From the NCBI GenBank assembly GCA_964017045.1, contig OZ024799.1:32444236-32508235 (forward strand): 64,000 nt of DNA, given 5' to 3'. A program made the position numbers and the translations under genes. The number at the start of each line of letters is the position of its first letter. The first letter of the stretch is position 1. This document shows positions 44,560-56,861 of this stretch, one piece after another. Below the pieces are notes generated by a model that was not told where the DNA came from, ran no database searches, and saw only the letters and a program-made list of their open reading frames with translations. This stretch comes from Omphiscola glabra. Its lineage: Eukaryota > Mollusca > Gastropoda > Lymnaeidae.

Positions 44560-45620
44560 ACAAATTGTCAAAACAAAAAAGAAAGGAAGCTAGAATCGTA
44601 CGTATCCATAGACTCATATCAGATAAGGTTAAGTAAATGGTCGGTTCTTAAAGGTTTGAGTCTTGGATATGCACAAATAAAGCTCCCGTCAATGATGTAG
44701 AATAACTGTTATATATAACGGCTAATATTCTTACTCTTATATAAAATGGTATTGTTTTAATTACTTATACATTTACAATTGATTGAATAAAAATATGTTT
44801 TTCCTGTAAAACTCAAATAAAAATTACAAAACAACTTATTAGAAACAAATTTTAAGACATCACGACAGACAACAATCTCACCAATGTCGTACTCGTCCAT
44901 GTTATCTGTCCTACGATAAACTGAGCCAGTACATGCAGAAGTTAACCCCCTTTCTCGTCATACAGTTTGCATTGCTCTGTTGATAAGCCGCAAGAAAGTT
45001 GTTTCCCTTGACGTATGATTGCATCGATACCAGGGTGTGTTAATGACACACTGCCTATGTGTCGCATTACGTCCGTAGGTGGTTGGCTACGGGCTAGACC
45101 CTTTAACGAGCTTGCTCTCCAGTGTGTCAACACGCAGGCTATAATGACCCATTTTAGAGCTAAATTAGACCCCCTTAATTGTTTACTGAATGAACCGGAA
45201 CGCAATGTCAGGAGTCATTAAAATAATGCAGACCCGAGACACACCTGAGACACACTGCCTCCATGAATTGTTGGAGTCCAACAATGAATTATGAAAATTG
45301 AAACACCGGGGGGAGGAAAAAAAAAGGTACATCTCCGCTGTGGTCCATTTCTGTCTCCAAGAAAAGATTAAGATAAACTATGTAACTGTGTCAGGGAAAT
45401 GTTTGTTCTTAGCGAACCAATTACCCTCACGACAACTGGCTTAACGTTAGGTGACTTTATGGAGCAGTCTGTGCGTGAGTGTGTGTAGGGGAGGGGGGGA
45501 CTTGTCGGCTCACAGATCAGTAACTGTTGGTCATGGTCGTTCCTGGAAAGGAAAACAAAAGGAACTCGACTTCCCGGAAAAAGTTTTAAATATATTTTTT
45601 CTATTTTGTTCCAATTCAGG
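44560..45620 (+). repeat. Duplicated segment A, right part
   Basis: Colinear with 56862-57930: GGAAGCTAGAA (44585, 56866), a shared 44-bp identical block at 45214-45257 and 57523-57566, GTTCTTAGCGA (45406, 57692) and CCTGGAAAGGAAAACA (45542, 57870). The block around 45030-45110 (CGATACCAGGGTGTGT, GCATTACGTCCGTAG) also recurs. No ORF is conserved between the copies, so this may be regulatory or simply old duplicated DNA. Confidence 0.85.
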
Positions 45621-45866
45621 TGTATTGAAGTCACAAATAGAACGGGTCAGATTTACCGAGTGTGATCTCATCGGTCAGGCTAACTAAGACGTGGTGGCAG
45701 TTTCAAAATTTTAACATCTATCTGTAATAACCTTAAAAATACCCGATTAAAAAAAAATACTCTCATGTCACAATTTATGTGGTTAACATCGTACCAGCAG
45801 CACAATAAATGGTAGACACTTTCGGTGTTTCTTTCACAACAATTTCAGATGGGCAGTGCCAGTGGC

Positions 45867-46069
45867 CAGAGGCGTAAGAAAAAAAGGAGGGGGGGAGGCA
45901 GATTGGAAATATTTCCTCGGGCGCAAGGCTAACGGGGGCGCAAAAATGGGATTTAATGGTATTTAATTGATGAATATAATGTGTTTCAGAGTTGAAGTGA
46001 GTAGGGTTGGGGGTGGGGAGGTAAAATGAATCTTGTCCCCTGGCGCAAAAAACTCTAGCTACGTCTCTG
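45867..46069. mobile_element. hAT MITE, CAGAGGCGTA family, nested
   Basis: Ends CAGAGGCGTAAG and AGCTACGTCTCTG; flanks CCAGTGGC and CCAGGGGC form an 8-bp duplication with one change. It is inserted at the start of another CAGGGGCGTAGTAAGG-type end inside the large hAT element. The internal GAATCTTGTCCCCTGGCGC is shared with the other copies. Confidence 0.85.
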
Positions 46070-49000
46070 CCAGGGGCGTAGTAAGGGGTCCGGATGAAGT
46101 GGCCCGTAGGTGTCAATTTTTGTTTATATGAAGGAACGGCATTTTCGGACAACTGCAGAGTTTGTATCGTGAAAGGGAGAGCGGCTAAAATCTTTGCCCG
46201 CCCATGGTGGCACTGAAATATTACATTATGTTTAGGGGGGTTGAGCTAACGCTCCCTTATGGCAAGTACCATGGCGGCACTAATACTATCTACGCAGCTA
46301 GGCAGTGTTTCTATCAGAACAAAATTTGTGATCATTTTTATCGGTATGTAGGGAAGAAATCAAGAGCGCGGATGACTCTTGGGCGGAAAAAAGCGGGGGT
46401 GGGGGTGTCTGTGGTTCATATCTCCATAAACCACTGGATTATTTTAAAATCATGAGGTGCATTTTGGAGTAACCTTGAATTCAGTGTTTCTATTCGACTA
46501 TTTGATTGGGGGATGGAACTTTTCAAGCGTCCGGGATGCATTATGACGACATGAATTCACTCGGGTTATGCTCCGCCCTAGGGCTATCATTTGGCACACG
46601 CTTAGATTCAAACCAGGTACTGTTACACTGATCAGCGTAGAGGAAGGTAGTTGCAGAAATTGAAGGTGCTGAAAACAATCAAGCAAAAGTGGGGGAAAGG
46701 GGACCCATTAGAAAATATTTGATAAAATGTATTTTTTTTCTGTCAGACACTTTGGGAGGCGGCATTACAGACTTTCTGGTGGGAAGTGCCAAAATTAGCC
46801 ATAATAACTTTCATGTACATATGAGGCCAACATGAACTAGATTCATTCCAGTTGATGCGCCCTTGAAGACTATGCTTTTGGCCCTCGCTTAGTCTCGGCT
46901 CTTAAATCTTCATGGTTCCCAGAAACATTTTGATCAAATTAAAATGCAATAATGCAGTTTAGCAAACATCTGAATTATTTTTGCACCGTTCAACACTTAA
47001 TCGGAGAGCGACGGGAGAAGAACTAGTTAAAATTGTAGGTGTAACCCCAGATACATCGCGTGGGCCATAAGCCCCTGTGGCTGCAGGGGGCCTCGGATAT
47101 TTTAGGTTCTTAGCTTGTGAAGTGGGCACTTTGTTAATTATCAAATTTGAATGTAATTAGAGGGGAAAGACAAAACCGAAAAGTTGCAGGGTTCTAGAAA
47201 AGTCAAGAGATTGTTCTGCTTAACCTAATAATGTAATGCAAATATTTTATACATTACTAAATAGTAATTTGACGTAATCTTTTATTGAAACTATTTTTGG
47301 GTAAACTGCTAAATGAATAAAAAAAATAAAAAAAATGCTAACAAAAAATATTTCCATCACAAAAAGCAATAGTAACATCATTTATTAAGGTATAATAAAT
47401 GCCTTTTCAAAATATTTCCAAGTTTGACCAGTGTCAATTAAAAAAAACAAATAATACTGTTTTTTTAGAAAGGTCTATGCATTGTTATGGGGTTTAAAAA
47501 CTGATCCTTTTTATAAAAGTTAAATGAACGGCATAGGCCTACTTATGTTTACAAAATACATCACACAATTATTAATGTCTGATTTTATCAGTGTGAGATA
47601 AATATAAAATATAAATTTCCCAATATTCAGTTGATTGAAAGGTTTATGTGGCATTGCAAGCTACTATAACTTTTTCAGATACATTACAAACATTTATTTG
47701 TTTGGAATTTAAGAAGCTTATACTGAATGTAGAATTAAAATGTGACATCTTCTATGGACTGACATTGTGTAACGAATGATGGACGCCCTTGAGACATCGC
47801 ACACCCTTATACACTGCACCCATCCATTCAGGAACGTAGTTTTATTCAGTGCTGACTTGGTGCAAAAATCACAAACTTACAATTCTCCCTTCCACACAAA
47901 TACTTAGTATATTATAAACAAATCCATAGAATATATTTTTGAATTCAGGATTTCGAAAGAAAATTTGTTTTCAAAACTAGTACCAATTAAACAATTGTTG
48001 TTCTTTTTCTTTTCTACTGTATTCTCATCTAAAAATATAAAATGTAAAATTAAAAAAACAACCAACAAAAAAAACAAACTAATTCGTATAACAGATAGTT
48101 TATTATTCTAAAATTTAAAAGAGAAAAGCAGTTGAGAATTTTATAAGCATAGGTTAAGAATTAAAAAAAACAACACTTCTGTTATTCAATAAACTGTGTT
48201 GCAAAAATATCACATTTGAAGAAAACTTAAACACTTTCAATGTAATAATAATTAATAAAACGTTCACTATTTGTTTGTATGCGCCGGTTCAATTCTTTGT
48301 TCATTTTGTCCAGCTCAAAAAGACATGGAATCGTGTACATTAAAAAGAAATTCTGATCTATATTTTTTAAAACATGATGCTGTCGTACAATTTATAATGA
48401 ACACATCCCTACTTTAAGAGTCATGTTTTGATGGTGAAATATAATGTGAAAACAGATTGCACTTGTTTGATGCTAGAACTGAATTAAAATTAATGACCTT
48501 TATATTGACCTAAATGTTGTATTAAAGTATTGAAACTTCTGAAGTTGAAAATAAATAAATATATGAATAAAAATGCCCAGATATGCGAACAACGTGATGA
48601 AAGACATTGCCTTATTATGATGAGCGGCCAATCTTTGGAACAGCTATTGATAATCTTCTTCTTCTATATTTTGAGGGCCCACGATCAATGAATTGATCAT
48701 TCTGGCTCCTATGTTTCAGAGGGGTTCGCGATGTTACTGTGCCTGGTTTTGAAGGGGATACTTCACTGGTTGCAAGGGTTACCCAGCGACGTTGTTATGA
48801 ACTGGGGGTTGGAAGACAGGAGGCAATGGACGCGAATGTGTCACGTGTAGTCGCCTCAACTGTTGCTTTTGGAAGCCTGTTCCAGTCCCTAGTTGTCTTT
48901 GGCAAGTGAGCAGTTCCTGCAATGAGTTCTTGTTTTTATGAGCCGGAACTACCTGTCTTGGCCTAGTCGCTGTCTAGGGGGGAGATGGACGAGTTTCTGT

Positions 49001-49189
49001 TTAATGCTGGAGCAGTAAACCAGACCACTTTTGATCTTGTACTACACGGAGAGCATAGATAGTCGTCGTCGTTCTTCCAGTGGTGACCAGCCCGGTGTTT
49101 CCAGCATGCATCCAACACTTGAGGTGTTTCTGTAGCGGTTCAGGACAAAGCATGCCCCTGAATGACTTCGACGTCGACTTCTGTGATAA

Positions 49190-49508
49190 TTTTTTTTTGC
49201 GAACGTCGACTTCTGTGATAATTTTTTTTTAGTAAATAAATATTTTGGTTGTCTTTATTTTGTATACATTGCACGCCACTCACCCATGATTAACGTGGAA
49301 TACTAAACTTGGCTTTTCATCTATTTTTCCTCAAAGCTTTCGTTTTTGCTTGAAAGTATTGTAAATAATTTTTATGCAACAGGCGCTCATCATTTTGTCG
49401 GTTATCCGGCCCTTTGTGAAAAAAGTTTGGTGACCCTTGCTGTATATATAGATTAACAAGTCATGGAGGTTACAAGGGTTCCCATGCACGCAAAGAAAAG
49501 GGAAGCTG
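49190..49508 (+). repeat. 320-bp repeat, copy of 56556-56878
   Basis: Runs from ACTTCTGTGATAAT to GAAAAGGGAAGCT with few differences from the 56.6-kb copy. It contains the hAT-like end GGTGACCCTTGCTG (about 49429-49442), but similarity continues about 65 bp past that end. The copy therefore carried flanking DNA and was probably made by duplication, not transposition. Its start is itself locally duplicated (49160-49180). Confidence 0.85.
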
Positions 49509-49749
49509 GACCGTCTCCAACATGTCGATGCTCTTCTGGGTAAATGGGTCCCAAACTGAAGATACTTACTCTAAAAGCTAATAGTTTAAGCCTCTAACAA
49601 GATTAGCCATAAATATATGGATCATCAAATATGCTACTAATTGTAACAAGCTCGAGGCACCAGTTACTATTCTTTTGAAAAATGTTATAAAAATGACAAT
49701 ATGACATATTTTCCTCCCGGGGGGGGGGTGGTAGAGATTCCTGACAGGA

Positions 49750-51483
49750 AAAAAAATATCATAAATTTGCCCCACCCTCTTCTTAGATATGTGAAGCTAA
49801 AAAAACTGGCAGGCCCACTTTTATGACATGCCAGTCATGAACATCATTAATGCAAGCTATACGAGAACGTTTGACGTCATTAAGTCGTGCTTGGATTTCT
49901 CAGGCATTATATTGTTTTCATTGTTTCGTTGTTCAAAATCCATTTTTTTTTTATGGTATCGTTGTTCTCAGTCCTTATTCTGATTGTTTCGTTACTTCAA
50001 GTCTTTGGCTTTAAACACGTTCACTGATTTAAACAACACTCGAATGTTTACTTATAACAAACTCTACATTCAATGTGTTGTCACGTGACAGTCGTTTGAA
50101 AGGAAAATGGACGTTTGCAAATATTTAAAAGGAAAAATTCAAAGTTATCATCATTTTTTCTTCTAAAAAAATGCACCAAACAACAGAGTGGAGAACAATG
50201 ACCTTATGGTCCCTAAAACCAGGGCTTGTAAAGCTAATGGCATTTTAAAGAGCATCGTTGAGTTGACAGGACTCAAACTTTATTTGTATTTAATGACAAG
50301 ATTAAGAAACACAAGAAACAATTTGGATAATAAATTGAAAATAGAAAATAAAGCGAACGCTTAGATCGCGCCTTGTTTTTTTTTTTACTTACAACAACCT
50401 TAGCTGTACATTAATTTAGAAAATCTAGCGATTTCATACATCACTTATTTGATATCTTATTTTATGTGATACAACACTTTATTTAATACATAACTTAATT
50501 TAATACATCACTTTTTAATAAATCACATCATTTGATACATCACTTTATTTAATACATCCCTTTATTTAATAAATCAATTTATTTGATACACCACTATATT
50601 TTAATACATTACTTCATTTGATACACCCCTGGTACAACTGCTTGAGAAGTTTGATCACAAAATTTAATTCTCGTAATTAATAATTTGATTTATTTTAATA
50701 CATCACTTTATTTGATACACCACTTTATTTAATAAATCATTTTATTTAATAAATCACTTTATTTGATACACCACTTTATTTTGATACATTACTTCATTTG
50801 ATACTCCCCTGGTCCAACTGCTTGAGAAGTGTGATCACAAAATGTGAATCTCGTGGTTAATAATTTGATTAAAATATGACGCACTACTCTATTAAAGTTT
50901 ATGAAAACTTTAACATCACGGTGAATGAAACATCTTGATGCTTCTGTAACATGATCATAGGGAGCCATCAACCAAAACTTCTGGGGACCACGGCAACAGA
51001 CCATATAAGATTATATTCGCCTGGCGTGGTAAGTTCTCATGACCTGAACGTGACCTACATTTCCGAAATGTCCTTGTAAAATTACATGTTTTATTTCTAG
51101 CATATATTGGGAATGCGTGACGCTGTTAATGGGGACCAATGGAAATCTGTGGTTCTTATCCATAGCCAAGCTGTTGCTATAATGACGACCAATGAAAATC
51201 TTTGTCTCTTATCCACAGCCAATCGGGTTGCTAAAATGTCGACCAATGAACGCTATTATTCATGATCAAGTGGTTGCTACCATTTTCCGGAAAAAAAAAG
51301 CTTGAAATAAATTTTCTTTAAAAAAAAATTAAAAAAAGGTAAAATGTCGAGTTCTGCATGAAAATGTCTTGAAACAAGTGATGTTGAATTTTACAAAATT
51401 GAATTTTGTAGTTAAATACATCGGCCTTGTTCTCGTGGCAAGTGCAAATGTACAAAGAACAAGGAACGTATTCATTATACCAA
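49750..51483 (+). repeat. Duplicated segment B, first block
   Basis: Matches 29306-31965 plus 35247-35310 of segment A. It shows the empty sites for the MITE at 30428 (50082-50089) and the hAT at 31974 (51426-51433) and the unexpanded precursor of the 30-bp array (49920-50000). 50440-50810 is a diverged 17-bp array. Confidence 0.85.
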
Positions 51484-51562
51484 ACTAGCGAGAACACGGC
51501 ATGCTTTCCATGCAACTCAATGAAAAAAGTGTCTGTGTTTTAATTAAGTTTTAAAGTAATTT

Positions 51563-51735
51563 TTAAATAGAAAATATTTCTTGTTTTTTTCCGTCTAGTG
51601 CGTACACAAATATATTAGAAGTTTTTTCAACGCGTGAGCAGACAACATATAGCTGTCCACATAAGAAGCGTGTATTTTCAAAATTTAGTCGACACACTTG
51701 TAGCGATTGATCCACCGACGCAGTAGCTCTGTTTT
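51563..51735 (-). pseudogene. Helitron Rep/helicase C-terminal fragment
   Basis: One continuous minus-strand frame ends at a TAA (51563-51565). It reads DQSLQVCRLNFENTRF, then CGQLYVVCSRVEKTSNIFVY and then ALDGK. This matches the conserved C-terminus of Helitron Pif1-like helicases (QSL..VG/CGLNLE, then HGQLYVACSRV, then L/IFVYAPDGK). The final helicase motif, with its arginine in CSRV, is intact. Everything upstream is missing or replaced by module-type repeats at 51770-52240. It is a dead remnant. Confidence 0.9.
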
Positions 51736-51769
51736 AAATTAAATTTAAATAGCTCAAATATTTATTATT

Positions 51770-52250
51770 TTTAAAATAAGGCACCCGGCCCCAAATGTAA
51801 AATTTTAAAATGGTTGTACTTATGTCACACACAAACTGAAATGTCGTTGGTATTTGATTGATTTCTAGCCACCCATGCAATAGCACTGATTGAAATTATA
51901 TTTGTATAGCTCATATAAGAAAAAAAAATAATTTGGGGCTCCGGCTCGAAAAGGAATATTTCAAAATGGATAAGCTAATTCAGAAACCATTGGTGCGCAC
52001 AACAACTTACCAAAGTTTTATCGCAATCGGATGAATGGTATAGGAACGCAAACGAAAATTATATTTAGCTCATAAAAGGGGGAAAAAAAGAATTTAGGTC
52101 CCCGGTCCCAAAACGGAATATTGTCAAATGTGTGTAATAATTCAGAAACATTTTGCATTTTTTTACAATTCACACAATTTTCATCACTTTGGATTGATGG
52201 TATAGAAGCACATACGGGATATACTTATATATGTATAGATATAGTTTACC
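51770..52250 (-). mobile_element. Diverged Helitron modules next to the helicase remnant
   Basis: Contains blocks resembling the modules of the 7.4-11.8 kb Helitrons: TATAGCTCATATAAGAAAAA, then GGGGCTCCGGCTCG or GGTCCCCGGTCCC, then a CAAAGTTTTATCGCAATCGG-type stretch, at a period of about 160 bp. Adjacency to the helicase fragment links the module family to an autonomous Helitron. Confidence 0.65.
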
Positions 52251-52284
52251 GAATTAAGATAACTTTTTTGCAATTATTCAAGGA

Positions 52285-53130
52285 TGATCTGTTTGACTGT
52301 CTGTCTATCTGTCTGTCTCTCTGTCATTCTGTCTGTCTCCATATCTGTCTGTCTCTCTGTCTATCTCTCTGACTGTCTGTCTGTCTCTATGTCTGTCTCT
52401 CTGTTTGTCTCTCTGACTGTCTCTCTTTCTGTCTCTCCTTCTGTCTGACTGTCTCTCTTTCTGTCTCTCCTTCTGTCTCTCTGTCTGTCTGACTGCCTGT
52501 CTGTTTGTCTGTCTGTCTGTTTATCTATCTATCTACCTATCTATCTATCATCTAGCTATCTACCTATTTACTATCTACATGCCTGCCTGCCTATCTACCT
52601 ACCTGCCCACCTACCTACCTACCTAACTACCTACCTACCAATCTACATAAATATCTACCAATCCAGCTACTATCTACAGACCTGTTTATCCCCAAAATCT
52701 TAAAATCGTACAATTTCATCACAAAATCGTTCAATACATTATCTTAATAGTAAAAAAAAACAGTCAGTACATATAATGTATACACATCAAAATCGTACAT
52801 TGTACGCCAAAATCGTAAGAGTAAACAGATCTGTATCTATCTACCCATCTATTTATCTATCTAACTACCTATCTCCCTACCTACCTACCTACATATCTAT
52901 CTACCTACTTACCTACCTACCAACCTACCTGACTACCTACCTTTCTACCTATACCTATCTATTCATCCATCCATTCATCCTCTCACCCACCCACCCTTCC
53001 ATCCATCCATCCTTTCATCCATCCATGCATCCATCTGTCTAGCTATATTTTATCTACATCTCTCTCTATCTATCATCTATCTGTGTATTTGTCTGCCTGT
53101 CTGTCTGTCTTTCTATCTCTCTATCTAATA
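52285..53130. repeat. Compound tetranucleotide microsatellite
   Basis: Long (CTGT)n, (CTAT)n, (CTAC)n and (CATC)n blocks with a unique break at 52680-52830. Frames across it (83-88 codons) are artefacts. Confidence 0.97.
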
Positions 53131-54295
53131 AAATCTCTATTTTTAAAATTAAACTTTCACTTGTGTAAAGTGATTGGATTTCGATATCCCTGGGGATAAT
53201 TATGTAAATTATGTTTAGTTAAAGTCATTGATTTTCTTAATTGGTTAACATATGTTCATATGTAAAATGAGAATATAGCTACTTTTTTTTTACAAATGAA
53301 ATGTTATTGGATTGAATGATATTGTCATCCAAGTAAAAATGCATTAACTCAATTTCCTAACATCGATATAAATGTATCGAAGAAGGTTAATTATTGATCA
53401 AATTTATTCTGATGCTAATCTTGTGCTGCACTGGGCAAAATGAATATATAGTGTACAGTCGGCTACACAGAGTTTAAAAAAAAAAATCAATCATCCACTG
53501 GATTGTAGCCCCCTTACTTACGCAGAAGATTATTTTTGCATTTAATATGCTTATTTCTTATTTAGATCAGTGATAAGTGCATTAAAAATGCTATTTGGCT
53601 ATTTAGTTTTGCTACACCAATTTAATTAAAAGGCATATTCTTATTAAAATTATTTTTAAATGTAGAGGTTTTACTACTTTATAAATTTCATAAAAGTTTA
53701 TTTTTGGAATGAATAAAAATTACAAACTTATTAAATGTTAAAAATACAAAGCTAAATTAGTATTAAAGTTTAGCAATTTAAAAAGCAATCAATGCTATTT
53801 ATTAATTTTACTTATACATCATCAGTTTTGTCCCGCTCTTTTATTAAATCAGAGAACTTTTCGCTTTGGCTAAATAGGCAATTAGCACTATGACGTCATT
53901 TGCGTGATTATTTAGAACTAATTAATTTTAATTTTATTTCGCCTTATTGACAACGCGCTAAAGAACGCACTAACAACAACTGATGTTTAGGTTTTCCCGA
54001 TAAATGTGAATACTGTGTATTTCTTTGATTATATTTTCTCTATTTAATTATTTTTTCATAACTTTTAAACGCATATAAAATGCTTAAGATAGTTCCTTAG
54101 TTGTTTCTTTATATGTATTTGTAATTTATAATAATAATACTTAAACTTTTGCTAAAATAAAAGCTGAAATATTATATGTTTTGCGCATGTAAATTTATTC
54201 GATTTCCGTAAAATAATAGAAAATAACTATTTTTATTTTTAAGAGTCCGAACGTATCAAAATATTTTCGGCTCTTTGGCGTTATAGCTCATTCTT
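53131..54295. other. Unique, very AT-rich DNA
   Basis: Present in segment B only (inserted relative to A). No gene or repeat family recognised. Confidence 0.5.
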
Positions 54296-55985
54296 ATATA
54301 AATGGATTGGGTTAAGATATTGATAAAAATAATATTTCAAAAAGAAACAAAAGAAGAACTATTTTCATAAAAAAGGATTATTAGAAATTTTATGAAAAAA
54401 AAAACCGACCCAAGCAATATTTTCTTACAAAAATAACCTAAGAAATATTTCATTACACATGGTACATAATTTGACACTGAGTTCACTTTTCAGACTTGTT
54501 GAGGAAAAAACTTTAGAAATAAATGAAAGGAATTCGTTACTTAGAAATGCTAGTAAGAAAACAATAGCAGACCTGTTCACCCTTACGCTTTCGCCGTAGT
54601 AACTACGTTTTTAAGTCTAAGACTACGGCACTAAGACGAGCCTAAAAAAAAAACCCTACACATTCGGGAGTTTTTTCGTTTGTTTGGTTTATTTATAATA
54701 ACTAATAAACAATGGACTACGATTAGTCACTTCCTTGTTTTGTCACGTGATACGTACCAGCCATTAGTAGGCTTTCTGCTACACATAACAACACATAACA
54801 AAAGATAAACAGCTGATCAGCCATTGCCATTATCATTAATTCTAAAGCAAAATGTTTGTCTCCATTAGCGCCTCCCCAGTGTTTATTAAAATTTTACTTT
54901 TCAAAATATTCTTGAATACACGCGTTTCTTTAAATGACATTCAATAAATGTGACAATAATTATAATTCAGTTATGATTAAAGGAAGAAAGTTGTTTGAAG
55001 AAAAATTTGTGAGCGACTAGTGTGTTGCAGACAGCCTACCGGAAGTATTACTTGTTTTTACACGTATCACGTGACAAAACAATCGACTCATCGTAGTCCA
55101 TTGGAGTGTTTTCATTAAACAAAGTCACGGCACTTGTTGTGTTAACACCGTAAGCAATCGAATAAGTACGACACCCTTCAACAAATCGGAGCACTCTAAC
55201 TTGTAGATTTCTTTATGTTAACTTATATAAGCAGCTGAAAGGATTTTCTGACACAACCTTGTATTTTGATTGTGAACCGCACCCACCCACCTTCCCCCCC
55301 CCCCCCCCCCCCCCCCCCCCCGGCTCATTGACCAAACTACTCCTTGGTGTTTGAAACTACATTTATTGAAATCTGAAAACTACTCTGACACTAACCCGGG
55401 GGTAAACAAGTGTCTGCAATAGCGAGGATCGAGTTGTTTTTTAAAATATGAGACAAAAAGACGAATAGTGCAACGTGGATTTTGAAAGAAAACTGACTTC
55501 ATAAATTTGCAAATCATACATGGGGGTTTAAAAAATACATTTTCTTTTTTGTTTTTTAATAAAAGAAAGGACATTTATAAGACTGTTCGTGTGGCGTAAC
55601 TGTGACAGGGTTTAAGAATATTACTCAGAAATCTTAATTAGGGTTACAAAGAGAGACAATCCATTTTCCTGTTAAATACATTTTATCAGTGGGTTGTATT
55701 TCATAGAACATTCTCACCTTTTTCTAAATATTTTGTTCACGCGTCGCTTACTTTGAAACTGTACTTGTATATTAATTATTTCACCATAATGTCACGTGAA
55801 GCGTTTTAGATTTAAACAGTTTCTTTATTAGTTTCTACAATTATCGTGTTTAGAAACTAAGTTGCCAATATCACAACATGACATTGTTGTTTGACATCTT
55901 TTGAGAATTCCTTATCCTCTATATTCACATTATAATGTTTTCTATTTTCTTCTTCTTAATCTTATAAAATTGAAATTTGTTGTGG
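54296..55985 (+). repeat. Duplicated segment B, second block
   Basis: Matches 35310-36300 of segment A at both ends (GGGTTAAGATATTGAT near the start; TTTATCAGTGGGTTGT and CAATTATCGTGTTTAGAAA near the end), interrupted by the foldback element at 54710-55103 and a C-run of about 28 at 55294-55321. Confidence 0.8.
54710..55103. mobile_element. Foldback/MITE element with long inverted arms
   Basis: The left arm starts CAATGGACTACGAT and continues TTGTTTTGTCACGTGATACG, then TAGGCTTTCTGCTACACA. The right arm is its imperfect inverse, ending ATCGTAGTCCATTG. Arms are about 90 bp with indels, around an AT-rich centre. No target duplication was found, so the superfamily is open. Confidence 0.75.
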
Positions 55986-55987
55986 TA

Positions 55988-56806
55988 TACTCTGGTGCTG
56001 GATGAGTGTACTGACATCTCGAGTACGTCACAACTTCTCGTGTTCATTCATGGTGTCAATTAGGACTGTCAGATAACGGAAGAGTTGACAATCGTTTTCA
56101 GCATGCATAGAACAACAACTGGAAAATATATTTTCATGGATATTGGGTAAAATTTTGCAAGACCATAACCTTCGGTGGAATCAGCTTCGAGGTGTTACAG
56201 TTGATAGAGGAAAAATATGGCTGGATTGAGGAAGGGTCTGGTGGGGCATATAAGAACTCATTTGGAAGATTTGCAAATTCCGGGCGCTCTGTTCTTACAC
56301 TGCATCTGTGGGACAGATATTTTTTGTGTACTGAAACCAGTCGATTCTGCTGTGAAATTCATTCAGGTGCATGCACTCAATTAGCATCGGTCACCGGCTT
56401 TTCTTGAAGAAATTGACTCTGAATTCTGTGACTTGCCTTTTCACACAGCAGTGATATCTTGAAAGCTAAACGACAGTTTCCACAAATCACACTAACCGTT
56501 TTTGCTCTTTATATTGTGAGATTCGGATATGTGCGCACTAGGTCTGATGTAAATGTCTTTTTGCGGACGTGGACTTCTGTGATAAATATATTTTAGTAAA
56601 TAAATTTTTTGGTTGTCTTTATTTTGTATACATTGCACGCCACTCACCCATGATTAACGTGGAATACTAAACTTGTATTTTCATCTACTTTTCCTCAAAG
56701 CTTTCGTTTTTGCTTGAAAGTATTGTAAATAATTATTATGCGACAGGCGCTCATCATTTTGTCGGTTATCCGGCCCACTGTGAAAAAAGTTTGGTGACCC
56801 TTGCTG
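55988..56806 (+). pseudogene. Degenerate hAT transposase (GTF2IRD2/ZBED-like) with 3' end
   Basis: Translated pieces fit the hAT-type transposases related to GTF2IRD2, ZBED5 and FAM200. LVLDECTDISSTSQLLVFIH (55996-56056) is the catalytic-core start with the conserved D-E-[SC]-TD, followed by QITEELT, TTTGKYIF, LRWNQLRGVTVD (about 56175-56215) and EIDSEFCDLPFHTAV (56407-56451). Stops and frame changes occur throughout and the zinc finger is missing. Downstream, GGTGACCCTTGCTG at 56793-56806 looks like the element's 3' terminus (inverse CAGCAAGGGTCACC). A 71-codon frame at 56192-56407 is mostly an off-frame shadow. Confidence 0.8.
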
Positions 56807-56861
56807 TATATATAGATTAACAAGTCATGGAAGTTACAAGGGTTGCCATGCACGCAAAGAA

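Larger units (their letters stand above)
45823..49749 (-). mobile_element. Large decayed hAT element (junction between A and B)
   Basis: It starts CGGTGTTTCTTTCAC, a diverged terminal repeat of the 31974 family. Regions at 45867-46620 match the inverse of 34560-35173 in order (for example GGTGCATTTTGGAGTA and TTTTTCAAGCGTC). 46870-47060 matches the inverse of 32900-33085, and a degraded end (AGATTCCTGACAGG) lies at about 49735-49749. It therefore has the opposite orientation to the intact 31974 copy and the same orientation as the 27880-29295 copy. It lacks the LINE insertion and has gained other insertions between 48.4 and 49.7 kb. No transposase survives. Confidence 0.6.
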
